Position numbers and translations under genes: made by a program. Shown one piece after another: positions 51,441 through 59,886 of a stretch of DNA of 64,000 bases. The stretch covers positions 66,001 to 130,000 of the forward strand of contig NZ_CP102384.1 in NCBI RefSeq assembly GCF_024628865.1, read 5' to 3'. Positions within the stretch are counted from its first letter, which is position 1; each line of letters opens with the position of its first letter. The notes under the pieces were generated by a model. That model was not told the DNA's origin and searched no databases. It worked only from the letters and a program-made list of their open reading frames with translations. The stretch is from Sphingopyxis sp. DBS4. GTDB lineage: Bacteria; Pseudomonadota; Alphaproteobacteria; Sphingomonadales; Sphingomonadaceae.

Positions 51441-52363
51441 GCGCCAGGGAAAGCCTGCGCGACAGCGTCGGCCGTGTCGTCGAGGCGATGCAGGCGATCG
51501 GGCTCGACGTCGGCTCCTACCGCCTGTCGCTCTATGGGCTGGTCTCGGCGATCATCGTCGCGGTGCTGCTGTGGATCGGGGTCAAGCTCGTGATGCGCGC
51601 GATCAAATGGCTGCTGCGCCGCAACACCCAGATCGACCAGGCGCAGCGGCTGCTCACCGAGAAGCTGATCGCGATCGCGCTCTTCTCCTTCGCGCTGCTG
51701 CTCGGCATCGACCTGCTCGGCATCGACCTGACGACGCTCGCGGTCTTTTCGGGTGCGGCGGGGCTCGCGATCGGCTTTGGCCTGCAGAAGACGGTCGGCA
51801 ATCTGATCGCGGGGATCATCCTGCTGATGGACCGCTCGATCCAGCCCGGCGACGTGATCGTCGTCGGCGACGCCGCGTCGATGGGCAGCGGGCCGCTGCC
51901 CGGCGGCGTGCCCAATGTCGGGCGGGTCGCGAAGATCGGGGTGCGCGCGGTCAATGTCGTCACCCGCGACGGCAAGAAGCATCTGATCCCGAACGAACTG
52001 CTGATGACCCAGCCGGTCGAGAACTGGAGCTATTCGAGCCGCGACGTGCGAGTGCGGATGCGCATTCCCGTCGCCTATGAATGCGATCTGCGCGCGGCGC
52101 AGGCGATCATCGTCGAGGTCGCGAAGGCCAATCCGCGCATCCTCGCCGATCCCGAACCGGTGGTGTGGATCACCGCCTTCAGCGAACGCGCGGTCGAGCA
52201 TGAACTGCGCTACTGGATATCGGACCCCGAATCGGGGCTCGGCAATATCCAGGGCGAGGTGTTCCTGGGGATATGGGAACGGTTCAAGGCCGCAGGGATC
52301 CGCATCCCCTATCCGCGGCAGGATGTGCGGTTGGTCGAACAGGACGAGTCGCCAAGTTCCTGA
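51437..52363 (+). CDS. MscS family small-conductance mechanosensitive channel
   Basis: 308 residues: three membrane helices, with the pore-lining TM3 in AVFSGAAGLAIGFGLQKTVGNLIAGIILLMDRSIQPGDVI, the family signature, then the cytoplasmic beta domain (VTRDGKKHLIPNELLMTQPVENWS) and C-terminal vestibule. Compared with E. coli MscS there is a Gly/Pro-rich insertion (MGSGPLPGGVPNVG) in the beta domain. Releases solutes on hypo-osmotic shock. Translationally coupled to metC; the pairing has no obvious metabolic logic. Confidence 0.92.
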   Translation: MSARESLRDSVGRVVEAMQAIGLDVGSYRLSLYGLVSAIIVAVLLWIGVKLVMRAIKWLLRRNTQIDQAQRLLTEKLIAIALFSFALLLGIDLLGIDLTTLAVFSGAAGLAIGFGLQKTVGNLIAGIILLMDRSIQPGDVIVVGDAASMGSGPLPGGVPNVGRVAKIGVRAVNVVTRDGKKHLIPNELLMTQPVENWSYSSRDVRVRMRIPVAYECDLRAAQAIIVEVAKANPRILADPEPVVWITAFSERAVEHELRYWISDPESGLGNIQGEVFLGIWERFKAAGIRIPYPRQDVRLVEQDESPSS

Positions 52364-52368
52364 AATTC

Positions 52369-52459
52369 GTCATTGCGAGCAAAGCGAAGCAATCTCCAGC
52401 TATCGCCATATCGGAAAGATAGCTGGAGATTGCTTCGTCACTACGTTCCTCGCAATGAC
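52369..52459. repeat. Inverted repeat between convergent mscS and ppa
   Basis: GTCATTGCGAGCAAAGCGAAGCAATCTCCAGCT at 52369 onward is mirrored by AGCTGGAGATTGCTTCGTCA...GCAATGAC ending at 52459; the outer half is interrupted by small differences. A degenerate relative of the perfect element at 25005-25078. Confidence 0.85.
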
Positions 52460-52473
52460 GGCTGGAGGGGTGG

Positions 52474-53010
52474 TTAAACCCCCTGCGCCTTCGCGCGCTC
52501 GATCCCGTCGAGGATGATCTGCTTCGCCTCGTCGACGTCGCCCCAGCCGCCGAGCTTGACCCATTTGCCGGGTTCGAGATCCTTGTAGTGGGCAAAGAAA
52601 TGCTCGATCTGCTGGAGCACGATCTCGGGCATGTCCTTGTAAGTCCTGACCTTGTCGTAATAGGGAAAGGTCGCGCTGACGGGGACGCAGAGCAGTTTTT
52701 CGTCGCCGCCGGCATTGTCTTCCATCTTGAGCACGCCGATCGGGCGGCACTTGACCACCGCGCCCGCGACCACCGAGGTGCGCGCGACGACCAGCGCGTC
52801 GAGCGGGTCGCCGTCGTCGCCGAGCGTGTGCGGGATGAAGCCGTAATTGGCGGGATAGCGCATCGGAGTGTGGAGAAAGCGGTCGACGAACAGCGCGCCC
52901 GACGCCTTGTCGAACTCATATTTCACCGGCTCGCCGCCGATCGGTACTTCGATCAGCACGTTCAGGCTGTCGGGCGGGCTGTCGCCCGCAGGGATCAGGT
53001 CGATGCGCAT
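52474..53010 (-). CDS. ppa: Inorganic pyrophosphatase
   Basis: 178 residues, family I soluble PPase. The metal-binding signature DGDPLDALV, N-terminal VLIEVPIGGEPVKYEFDKASGALFVDRF, YPANYGFIPHT and KDLEPGKWVKLGGWG are all diagnostic. Hydrolyses PPi to drive biosynthetic reactions. AAAGGA lies upstream of ATG 53010. Monocistronic, with inverted repeats on both sides. Confidence 0.97.
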   Translation of the reverse strand: MRIDLIPAGDSPPDSLNVLIEVPIGGEPVKYEFDKASGALFVDRFLHTPMRYPANYGFIPHTLGDDGDPLDALVVARTSVVAGAVVKCRPIGVLKMEDNAGGDEKLLCVPVSATFPYYDKVRTYKDMPEIVLQQIEHFFAHYKDLEPGKWVKLGGWGDVDEAKQIILDGIERAKAQGV

Positions 53011-53110
53011 GGGAGATGTCCTTTTGTATTTTTGGAATCGCGCGCGCCTTTAGCGCCGGATGGCGCGGAAAGTCGAGGCCATTAAGCCCTTCCCATCATC
53101 TAAAAGCCGC

Positions 53111-53193
53111 GTGCTCCCGCGAAGGCGGGAGCCCATCTCCGGCCGGTGCGAGATGGAACCGCCGGAGATGGGTCCCCGCCTTCGCGGGGACAC
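53111..53193. repeat. Imperfect 33-bp inverted repeat upstream of ppa
   Basis: Arms 53111-53143 and 53161-53193 (ending CATCTCCGGC / GCCGGAGATG) match with only a few differences. Resembles the element at 26971-27043. It lies in the 260-nt gap (53011-53270) between ppa and the M61 peptidase gene; the rest of the gap shows nothing. Confidence 0.82.
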
Positions 53194-53270
53194 ACGAAAA
53201 GGGTCCCGCGCACGGGAGCAACTTTGCAAGTCTCGCTGCCCTCCCCTTCAGGGGAGGGCGTATCTTCACG

Positions 53271-55196
53271 TCAGAGCGCCCGCTTCGACGCGAGCAGGCG
53301 GTCGAACCAGTCGGGCCCGGCACCGGCCTTTTCGAGGTGCGGCCAGCGCAGTCCGCCATGATAGTCGATATCGACCGTGCGATAGCGTCCGCCGCGCTCG
53401 ACGAGCAGGCTCACCGGGGTCTTGCCGTCGGTCGCGGCGCGGATCGCGGCCTCCATGCGGTCCTTGGCATAGGCGACGCCGTCGACCGCGACGATCTTCG
53501 TGCCATTGACGATGTCGGCGCGGAAGGCGGGGCCGTCCCACAGGATGCTGCCCGCGACGCCGTCCTTGTCGATCACCATGCCGAGCGAATGGGTGAGGTC
53601 GTAAGTCTTCGCGCGCGCCATGCGGCCGCGATCATAGGCGTTCGGCGTGTCGCGCCAGACGAGGCGGTATCCCGCGCGCTCGATCCCCGCGACCGGCGCG
53701 GGCTGGCCGGGGAGCTGCATATGCTCGTGGAGGAATTTCGCCCAGTCGTAGGGGTGGACGGCGTTCAGCGCCGCCACGACATCGTCGAAGTCATAGGTGA
53801 CCTCGCCCCAGTCGCCAGTCTTGCCGCCGAAAAAGCTCCTCGCGAAATCGTCGAGGCTTTTCCGGTCGTTCGTCGCCTGGCGGATGATCATGTCCGCCTC
53901 CAGCCACATCAGCGAGCCTTCGTTGTAATAATCCTCGGTGCGCGTCGCGCTGGGGAAGGCGCGCGCCTTGCGTCCCGCGATCACGGGGTCGAGCGTCGTA
54001 TCCTCGACCGACCGCCAGTCGCGACCCCGCTGGACGCTGTAAAAGGCGGCGTTGGTCGCCCATTCGGACAGGATCATGTCCTTCGACTGCATCCCCGAGC
54101 GGCCCGCGAGGACCAAGTCCCAGAAGCTTGTCTGCCCTTCATAGACCCAGAGGAGATTGCCCTGCATCGGGGTACGGAAATCGGGGGTCCAGAGCTTGGC
54201 AGGGCGGCGGTATTTGCCGTTCCAGCTATGGGTGAATTCGTGCGGCAACAGGCCGCGCAGTGTCTCGCCCTCGTCCCATTTGGTGAAATAATCGGGGCTG
54301 CTGCTGTTCTCGCTGCTGCGATGATGTTCGAGCCCGATGCCGCCGAGCTCGTCGGTCAGCGCGAGCAGGAATTCGTAGCGGTCGAAATGGCGGGTGCCGA
54401 ACAGCGCCACCGCCTCCGCCACCATCGCGGCGTGGCGCGCGATCTGGTCGGGCTTGGCGCCCAGATATTGGGCCTCGTCGGCGACGACGTTCAACGTGAC
54501 ATTCTGCCCCAGATCCCATTTGCGGTAATAGCGGCCCGCGAACATCGGGCTGTCGACCAGCGTCTCGTAGCTCGTCGGCGCATAGCTGTAGCGATTGCCC
54601 GAGATTTTGAGCCCGTCGAGCGCCGCTGCGCCGGTCCAGCCGTCGGGCAGCGTCACGTCGAGCTGCACCGGAATGTCGCGGGTGAAATATCCTGCGGGAT
54701 AGAGGCTCACCTGCTCCCATTGCAGGTTCATCATCGCCGGGGTGACGACGACGCGGCCTTCGCTCGTCCGCGTTGGCGACAGGAAGTCGAAGGCGACGTC
54801 GATGCTCCTGGTGCCTGCGGGCACGTCGATGTCGAAGGCATAGACATCGGTCGGTTGACGCGTCCAGACGAGCGGCTTGCCGTCCGCGCTCGCCTTGAAG
54901 CCCGCGATCTCGGCGATCGCGCCGCGCGGCGCGTGCTTGCCGGGCAGCCATTGCGGATAGAGCAGGGTGAGCTTCCCCGCTTTCGCGACCGGAATTGTCT
55001 GCCGGACGCGGAAGATGCCGCGCATATAATCGGTGGCATCGACCTTGAGCAGCATCGTCCCCGACCAGGGCTTGTCGACGGGCAGCGGGATGACGTGCGG
55101 CTGGACGACCGGCTGCGGACGGCTGTTGCCGTCCTGCGCGTGGAGCGCAGGGGCGAAAGCAATCAGAGCGGCTGCGATCAAGCGTGTCTTTTTCAT
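53271..55196 (-). CDS. M61 family (glycyl) metallopeptidase with PDZ domain, exported
   Basis: 641 residues with a signal peptide (KK, hydrophobic core, ALHAQ near 20). N-terminal beta domain (LTLLYPQWLPGKHAPRGAIAEIAGF), catalytic domain with zinc motif HEFTHSWNGK (His319, Glu320, His323) and third ligand Glu353 in VYEGQTSFW, and C-terminal PDZ (LGMVIDKDGVAGSILWDGPAFRADIVNGTKIVAVDG). Characterised sphingomonad relatives are glycyl aminopeptidases. Probably periplasmic. The second exported aminopeptidase in the window after the M1 lipoprotein. Confidence 0.93.
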   Translation of the reverse strand: MKKTRLIAAALIAFAPALHAQDGNSRPQPVVQPHVIPLPVDKPWSGTMLLKVDATDYMRGIFRVRQTIPVAKAGKLTLLYPQWLPGKHAPRGAIAEIAGFKASADGKPLVWTRQPTDVYAFDIDVPAGTRSIDVAFDFLSPTRTSEGRVVVTPAMMNLQWEQVSLYPAGYFTRDIPVQLDVTLPDGWTGAAALDGLKISGNRYSYAPTSYETLVDSPMFAGRYYRKWDLGQNVTLNVVADEAQYLGAKPDQIARHAAMVAEAVALFGTRHFDRYEFLLALTDELGGIGLEHHRSSENSSSPDYFTKWDEGETLRGLLPHEFTHSWNGKYRRPAKLWTPDFRTPMQGNLLWVYEGQTSFWDLVLAGRSGMQSKDMILSEWATNAAFYSVQRGRDWRSVEDTTLDPVIAGRKARAFPSATRTEDYYNEGSLMWLEADMIIRQATNDRKSLDDFARSFFGGKTGDWGEVTYDFDDVVAALNAVHPYDWAKFLHEHMQLPGQPAPVAGIERAGYRLVWRDTPNAYDRGRMARAKTYDLTHSLGMVIDKDGVAGSILWDGPAFRADIVNGTKIVAVDGVAYAKDRMEAAIRAATDGKTPVSLLVERGGRYRTVDIDYHGGLRWPHLEKAGAGPDWFDRLLASKRAL

Positions 55197-55231
55197 GATG
55201 GCTCTCTGCCGGGAAATGCTCTTTTCTACAA

Positions 55232-55410
55232 CCTTCTCCCCTTGCGGGAGAAGGATACGCAGCCTTGGCGCGAAGCGTCTAGGCGCAGTTGGATGAGGGG
55301 TTGCGGTCGCTCAGCGACCGCGCGAGCCAGCGGCTCGCAACCCCTCACCCAGCTTCGACTAGGCAGCAAGCTGCCAAGTCTTCGCATCCCTCTCCCGCAA
55401 GGGGAGAGGG
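55232..55410. repeat. Long inverted-repeat element (CCTTCTCCCCTTGCGGGAGAAGG ends)
   Basis: Ends at 55232-55254 and 55388-55410 are inverted near-copies with internal complementary arms (GAGGGGTTGCG / CGCAACCCCTC; GCGGTCGCTCAGCGACCGC hairpin). It fills the 254-nt gap between the divergent M61 and hisS genes, so it lies within promoter space. Same architecture as 45067-45220. Confidence 0.85.
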
Positions 55411-55450
55411 GGCTTTGCGCAATATGCAAAATCGACTAGACGCCGCCGCC

Positions 55451-56704
55451 ATGAGCAAGGACAAATCCGCCAAAATCCCGACGCCGCAGCCGGTGCGCGG
55501 CACTCAGGACATGCTCGGCGATTTCGCCGACCGCTTCGGCCATGTCGTCGATGCGTTCGACCGGGTGCGCCGCCTTTATGGCTTCAAGCGGGTCGAGGTG
55601 CCGGTGATCGAGCCGACCGCGGTGTTCGCGCGGTCTTTGGGCGAAACGACCGACGTCGTGTCGAAGGAAATGTATAGCTTCGAGGATCGCGGTGGCGAAT
55701 CGATCACGCTGCGTCCCGAATTTACCGCGGGGATCGCGCGCGCCTATATCACCAATGGCTGGCAGCAGTTCGCGCCGCTCAAAGTGGCGACGCATGGCCC
55801 GCTGTTCCGCTACGAACGGCCGCAAAAGGGCCGCTATCGCCAGTTCCATCAGCTCGACGCCGAAATCATCGGCAGCGACAGCCCGCTTGCCGATGCCGAA
55901 CTGCTGATCTTCGCCGACCAGCTTCTAAGGGAGCTGGGCGTCGCGGAAGGGGTGACCTTGACGCTCAACACGCTGGGCGATGCGGACAGCCGCGAGGCGT
56001 GGCGCGCGGCGCTGGTCGAGCATTTCATGGGCCATCGTGGTGAGCTGTCGGAAGACAGCCTCGCGCGGCTCGACAAAAATCCGCTCCGCATTCTCGACAG
56101 CAAGGATGCGCAAGACCGCCCGGTTGCCGACAGCGCCCCCGACATCGATGCCTATCTGACGAGCGAGGCGCAGGATTTCTTCGGCGCCGTGACCGCCGGG
56201 CTCGACGCGGCGGGGGTCGCGTGGGAGCGCAACGCGCGGCTGGTGCGCGGGCTCGACTATTATCGCCACACCGCGTTCGAATTCGTCACCGACCGGCTCG
56301 GCGCGCAGGGCACGGTGCTCGGCGGCGGGCGTTACGACGGGTTGATCGAGACTCTGGGCGGGCCGCCGACCCCGGCGGTCGGTTGGGCGGCGGGGATCGA
56401 GCGGCTGGCGATGCTGCTGGCCGACGATGTGATCGACACCCGGCTCGACGCGGTGATCGCGGTCGAGGACGACGGCCAGCTTGCGCGCGCGATGCGGACG
56501 CTCGCCGATCTGCGCGCCGCGGGGTTTGCCACCGAGATCGTCGCGACCGGCTCGCCGCGCAAGCGCTTCGACAAGGCGGCGAAGATTCCGGCGCACGCAC
56601 TGGTCTCGGTCGGCACCCGCGACGGCGCGGCGCATATCAACGTGCGCGGCGACGGCGAGCGGGCAAAAGAGGTCGAAATGACCGTCCGTGCGGTGCGCGA
56701 TTGA
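55451..56704 (+). CDS. hisS: Histidyl-tRNA synthetase
   Basis: 417 residues, class II synthetase. Motif 1 region [35 protein letters not shown], motif 2 [14 protein letters not shown]...[17 protein letters not shown], the HisRS-specific [15 protein letters not shown], and motif 3 [14 protein letters not shown]...[11 protein letters not shown]. The C-terminal anticodon-binding domain follows. ATG 55451 gives the normal length; longer in-frame starts run into the inverted repeat. No good ribosome-binding site is seen. An inverted repeat separates it from prfA. Confidence 0.97.
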   Translation: MSKDKSAKIPTPQPVRGTQDMLGDFADRFGHVVDAFDRVRRLYGFKRVEVPVIEPTAVFARSLGETTDVVSKEMYSFEDRGGESITLRPEFTAGIARAYITNGWQQFAPLKVATHGPLFRYERPQKGRYRQFHQLDAEIIGSDSPLADAELLIFADQLLRELGVAEGVTLTLNTLGDADSREAWRAALVEHFMGHRGELSEDSLARLDKNPLRILDSKDAQDRPVADSAPDIDAYLTSEAQDFFGAVTAGLDAAGVAWERNARLVRGLDYYRHTAFEFVTDRLGAQGTVLGGGRYDGLIETLGGPPTPAVGWAAGIERLAMLLADDVIDTRLDAVIAVEDDGQLARAMRTLADLRAAGFATEIVATGSPRKRFDKAAKIPAHALVSVGTRDGAAHINVRGDGERAKEVEMTVRAVRD

Positions 56705-56720
56705 TGCATTTCCCTTCCTC

Positions 56721-56807
56721 GTCATCCCCGCGAAAGCGGGGACCCAGCTCCGACCTTTGTTTTTTCTGCAGCCGTTGCAGCTGGGTTCCCGCTTTCGCGG
56801 GAATGAC
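56721..56807. repeat. Inverted repeat between hisS and prfA
   Basis: GTCATCCCCGCGAAAGCGGGG (from 56721) pairs with CCCGCTTTCGCGGGAATGAC (to 56807), each arm 29 nt with a single mismatch region. It occupies nearly the whole 120-nt gap. Confidence 0.88.
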
Positions 56808-56824
56808 GAAGTAGGGGAGGCGAC

Positions 56825-57895
56825 ATGGTCAGCATTCCCGAAAAACAGATCGATGCGATCATCGAGCGCCACGCCGCTTTGCAGGCGCGGATGGCGACGG
56901 GCGATATGGCGCCCGCGGATTTCGTCGCGGCGTCGAAGGAGTTCGCCGAGCTCGAACCCGTCGCGAAAGCCGCCGGGGAAGTGACGCGGTTGCGCGGCGA
57001 ACTCGTGTCGCTCACCGAGATGCTCGCCGACCCCGAAATGAAGGCGATGGCGGCCGAGGAACTCCTCGCAGTCGAGGCCGCGCTGCCGGCCGCCGAGCAC
57101 GACCTCGCGATCAAGCTGCTCCCGAAGGACGTCGCCGACGAGCGCGCCGCGATGCTCGAAATCCGCGCCGGCACCGGCGGCGACGAGGCGGCGCTGTTCG
57201 CGGGCGACCTGCTCCGCATGTACAGCCGCTATGCCGATGCGCAGGGCTGGAAGGTCGAGCTGATCTCGGCGAACGAGGCCGAGGTCGGTGGTTACAAGGA
57301 AGTCGTCGCCAGCGTCGCGGGGCAGGGCGTGTTCGCCAAATTGAAGTTCGAAAGCGGCGTTCATCGCGTCCAGCGCGTCCCCGTCACCGAAAGCGGCGGT
57401 CGCATCCACACCAGCGCCGCGACCGTCGCGGTGCTGCCCGAGGCCGAGGAGGTCGATGTCGCGATCGACGAACGCGACCTCAAGATCGATATCTACCGCT
57501 CGTCGGGCGCGGGCGGCCAGCATGTCAACACCACCGATTCGGCGATCCGCATCACCCATATCCCGACCGGCCTCGTCGTGATCCAGCAGGACCAGCGCAG
57601 CCAGCACAAGAACCGCGCCAAGGCGATGCAGGTGCTGCGGGCGCGGCTGTATGACCTCGAACGCGCGCGGGTGCACGATGCTGAGGCGTCGGCGCGCAAG
57701 TCGATGGTCGGGTCGGGCGATCGCTCCGAACGCATCCGCACCTATAATTTCCCGCAGGGCCGGGTGACCGATCACCGCATCAACCTGACTCTCCACCGCC
57801 TTCCCGAGATATTGGAAGGAGCGATGGACGAGCTGATCGACGCGCTGATCGCCGAGGATCAGGCGCAGCGGCTGGCGGGGCTGGGCGATGGCTAG
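56825..57895 (+). CDS. prfA: Peptide chain release factor 1
   Basis: 356 residues. GGQ at 230-232 in [20 protein letters not shown] catalyses peptidyl-tRNA hydrolysis; the stop-codon-reading PVT tripeptide at 186-188 ([14 protein letters not shown]) identifies RF1 (UAA/UAG) rather than RF2 (SPF). Length is standard and there is no programmed frameshift as in RF2. prmC, encoding the methylase of the GGQ glutamine, overlaps its end by 8 nt. Confidence 0.97.
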   Translation: MVSIPEKQIDAIIERHAALQARMATGDMAPADFVAASKEFAELEPVAKAAGEVTRLRGELVSLTEMLADPEMKAMAAEELLAVEAALPAAEHDLAIKLLPKDVADERAAMLEIRAGTGGDEAALFAGDLLRMYSRYADAQGWKVELISANEAEVGGYKEVVASVAGQGVFAKLKFESGVHRVQRVPVTESGGRIHTSAATVAVLPEAEEVDVAIDERDLKIDIYRSSGAGGQHVNTTDSAIRITHIPTGLVVIQQDQRSQHKNRAKAMQVLRARLYDLERARVHDAEASARKSMVGSGDRSERIRTYNFPQGRVTDHRINLTLHRLPEILEGAMDELIDALIAEDQAQRLAGLGDG

Positions 57896-58730
57896 CCGCG
57901 ATGGGGGTATCGGCGACAATCTCCGCACCGCGACCAGCCTTCTGTCGGCAACCAGCGATACCCCGAGGCTCGATGCCGAATTGCTGATGGCGCATGCGCT
58001 GGGGATCGAGCGGCAGGCGCTCCTGCTCGATCCGGCACGCCATAGGGTGCCCGACATCTATGTTCACCTCGTCGCGCGGCGCATGGCGAACGAACCGATC
58101 GCCTATATCGTCGGCTATCGCGATTTCTGGACGATTCGCGTCGAGGTCGGTCCCGGCGTGCTGATTCCGCGTCCCGACAGCGAGGCGCTGATCGAGGCCT
58201 GCCTCGATATCCACCGTGAAAGGGGCGGCTGGCCGCGCCGGATTCTCGATCTCGGAACCGGGCCCGGCACGCTGCTGCTCGCGGCGCTCAGCGAGTTTTC
58301 CGATGCGACGGGGCTTGGCGTCGATGCGTCGGAATATGCGCTCGCTTATGCTCGCGACAATGCCGAAGGGCTTGGCCTCGCCGACCGCGCGTCGTTCCTG
58401 CCGGGCGATTGGGGCAGGGGGGTGGAGGGGCCGTTCGACCTCATTCTCTGCAATCCGCCCTATATTGCCGCGACCGAAACGCTGATGCCCGACGTCGCCG
58501 ATCACGAGCCGGCCGAAGCCTTGTTCGCCGGTGTCGACGGGCTCGACGATTACCGCCGGATCATCCCCGATCTGCCGCGCCTCCTGACGACGGATGGCAT
58601 GGCGATCCTTGAAATCGGGCACCGGCAACGCATATCGGTAACCGAGCTTGCCGAAGCAGCGGGATTTGCCGTCCGATGCAGACAGGATCTGGGCGGCCGC
58701 GACAGGGCGCTTTTGCTGACCCGCGCCTGA
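57888..58730 (+). CDS. prmC: Release factor glutamine methyltransferase
   Basis: 280 residues. The N-terminal helical RF-binding domain ([22 protein letters not shown]) is followed by [32 protein letters not shown] motif [15 protein letters not shown], and the catalytic NPPY at 189-192. Methylates the GGQ glutamine of RF1/RF2 to enhance termination. It overlaps prfA by 8 nt, so enzyme and substrate genes are translationally coupled, a widely conserved pairing. Confidence 0.96.
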   Translation: MASRDGGIGDNLRTATSLLSATSDTPRLDAELLMAHALGIERQALLLDPARHRVPDIYVHLVARRMANEPIAYIVGYRDFWTIRVEVGPGVLIPRPDSEALIEACLDIHRERGGWPRRILDLGTGPGTLLLAALSEFSDATGLGVDASEYALAYARDNAEGLGLADRASFLPGDWGRGVEGPFDLILCNPPYIAATETLMPDVADHEPAEALFAGVDGLDDYRRIIPDLPRLLTTDGMAILEIGHRQRISVTELAEAAGFAVRCRQDLGGRDRALLLTRA

Positions 58731-58788
58731 CAGACCCGCACAATTATTCGCTTGGTTTCCGCCGCAAAGCGCTGTAGGGGCGGGCTCA

Positions 58789-58827
58789 CAGACCCGGCAC
58801 GGTTCCCTCGACGGTCCGGCTGGTCTG
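58789..58827 (+). other. Hairpin in 238-nt structured gap between prmC and DUF4167 gene
   Basis: CAGACC-CGG ... CCGG-CT-GGTCTG forms an interrupted stem 59 nt after the prmC stop and is followed by TTT. Further GC-rich complementarity (GGGCC / GGCCC near 58855) continues to about 58910. It may be a weak terminator or part of a structured leader of the next gene. Confidence 0.4.
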
Positions 58828-58968
58828 TTTCCCACTTACGATGCTGGTGCGGGGCCGTGGGGCCCGGCGCAAGCGGTAAAGGGCAAGAACCGCGCGGACA
58901 GCGCGGGCGCGACGCGCAAATGGCGCGGTCGGCCAAAAGGGGTTGGCGTAGCTTATTAGCTTATCAGG

Positions 58969-59811
58969 ATGTCTCAGTTGAACATGAACAACCGACAGAG
59001 CGGTCGCCGTCGCGGCCGCAACAACAACGGCAGCAACAATAATCGCTCGCAATCGGGCGGCCGGGGTGGTGCCGACCAGGCCAATCGCATCGACAGCCGC
59101 GCGCGCGGCAACGCGGCCCAGATGATCGAGAAATACCGCAATCTCGCGCGCGACGCGCAGCTTTCGGGCGATCGGGTCCAGACCGAATATTATCTCCAGT
59201 TCGCCGACCATTATTTCCGCGTGCTGAGCGACTTCCGCGCTCGCCAGGAAGAAAAGGCCGCAGCGAACGGACAGGAACGCAGCCCCGAGCGCCATCGCGA
59301 AATTCGCGGCGTCGAGGATTTCGACGGCCATGACGACAGCGACTTCGAGGCCGATGTACCCGCCGAACGCACCGAGAGCGGTCGCGATAATCGCGAGCGG
59401 CAGAGCGGTGATCGCAATGGTGGCGAACGTCAGGGCGGTGAACGCCGCGACGAGGACGATAATCGCGGCAATCGTTCGCCGCGCGAACGCGGCAACCGCC
59501 GCGACCGCGACGAAAACCGTGCCCAGCAGCCCGATGCCGAAGATGGCGGCGAAGCTGCGGCCGAAGAGGCGGCCCCCGCGCCGCGCGCCAATCGCCGCGG
59601 TCCGCGCCGCGCCCGCCCCGCCGATGCCGAGGAGGGCAATGCCGGTATCGACACCGCGGTGCTGCCGCCCGCGATCGGGCGTCCCGAACCTGCCCCCGAA
59701 GCGAATGCCGCGGAAAGCGCCGATACCGCTGCGGAAGCGCCCGCGCCCAAGCCGCGCCGCACCCGCCGCACGCTGGCGGCGCGCGATACCGGGGTGGAAG
59801 CGGCCGAATAA
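58969..59811 (+). CDS. DUF4167 domain protein
   Basis: 280 residues. The conserved N-terminus (MNNRQSGRRRGRNNN, then SRARGNAAQMIEKYRNLARDAQLSGDRVQTEYYLQFADHYFRVL, about 43-86) is the DUF4167 domain restricted largely to Alphaproteobacteria, generally placed after prmC. The rest is disordered, rich in Arg/Glu/Asp/Gly, suggestive of RNA binding, though this is inference. ATG 58969 is used; ATG 58984 gives the more usual MNNRQ beginning. A terminator-like hairpin follows. Confidence 0.85.
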   Translation: MSQLNMNNRQSGRRRGRNNNGSNNNRSQSGGRGGADQANRIDSRARGNAAQMIEKYRNLARDAQLSGDRVQTEYYLQFADHYFRVLSDFRARQEEKAAANGQERSPERHREIRGVEDFDGHDDSDFEADVPAERTESGRDNRERQSGDRNGGERQGGERRDEDDNRGNRSPRERGNRRDRDENRAQQPDAEDGGEAAAEEAAPAPRANRRGPRRARPADAEEGNAGIDTAVLPPAIGRPEPAPEANAAESADTAAEAPAPKPRRTRRTLAARDTGVEAAE

Positions 59812-59854
59812 GCTCGCGATTTTGCGCTGGTTTTTACACAGCACATGCCATAGC

Positions 59855-59886
59855 CTCCCCCGGACAGTCGTTCGGGGGAGCTTTTT
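59855..59886 (+). terminator. Terminator-like hairpin that contains the next gene's Shine-Dalgarno
   Basis: CTCCCCCG (59855-59862) pairs perfectly with CGGGGGAG (59873-59880), 10-nt loop, followed by CTTTTT. It sits 43 nt after the DUF4167 stop. GGGGGAG is also the only ribosome-binding site for ATG 59887, 6 nt away, so the hairpin would both terminate and occlude initiation. Confidence 0.75.
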
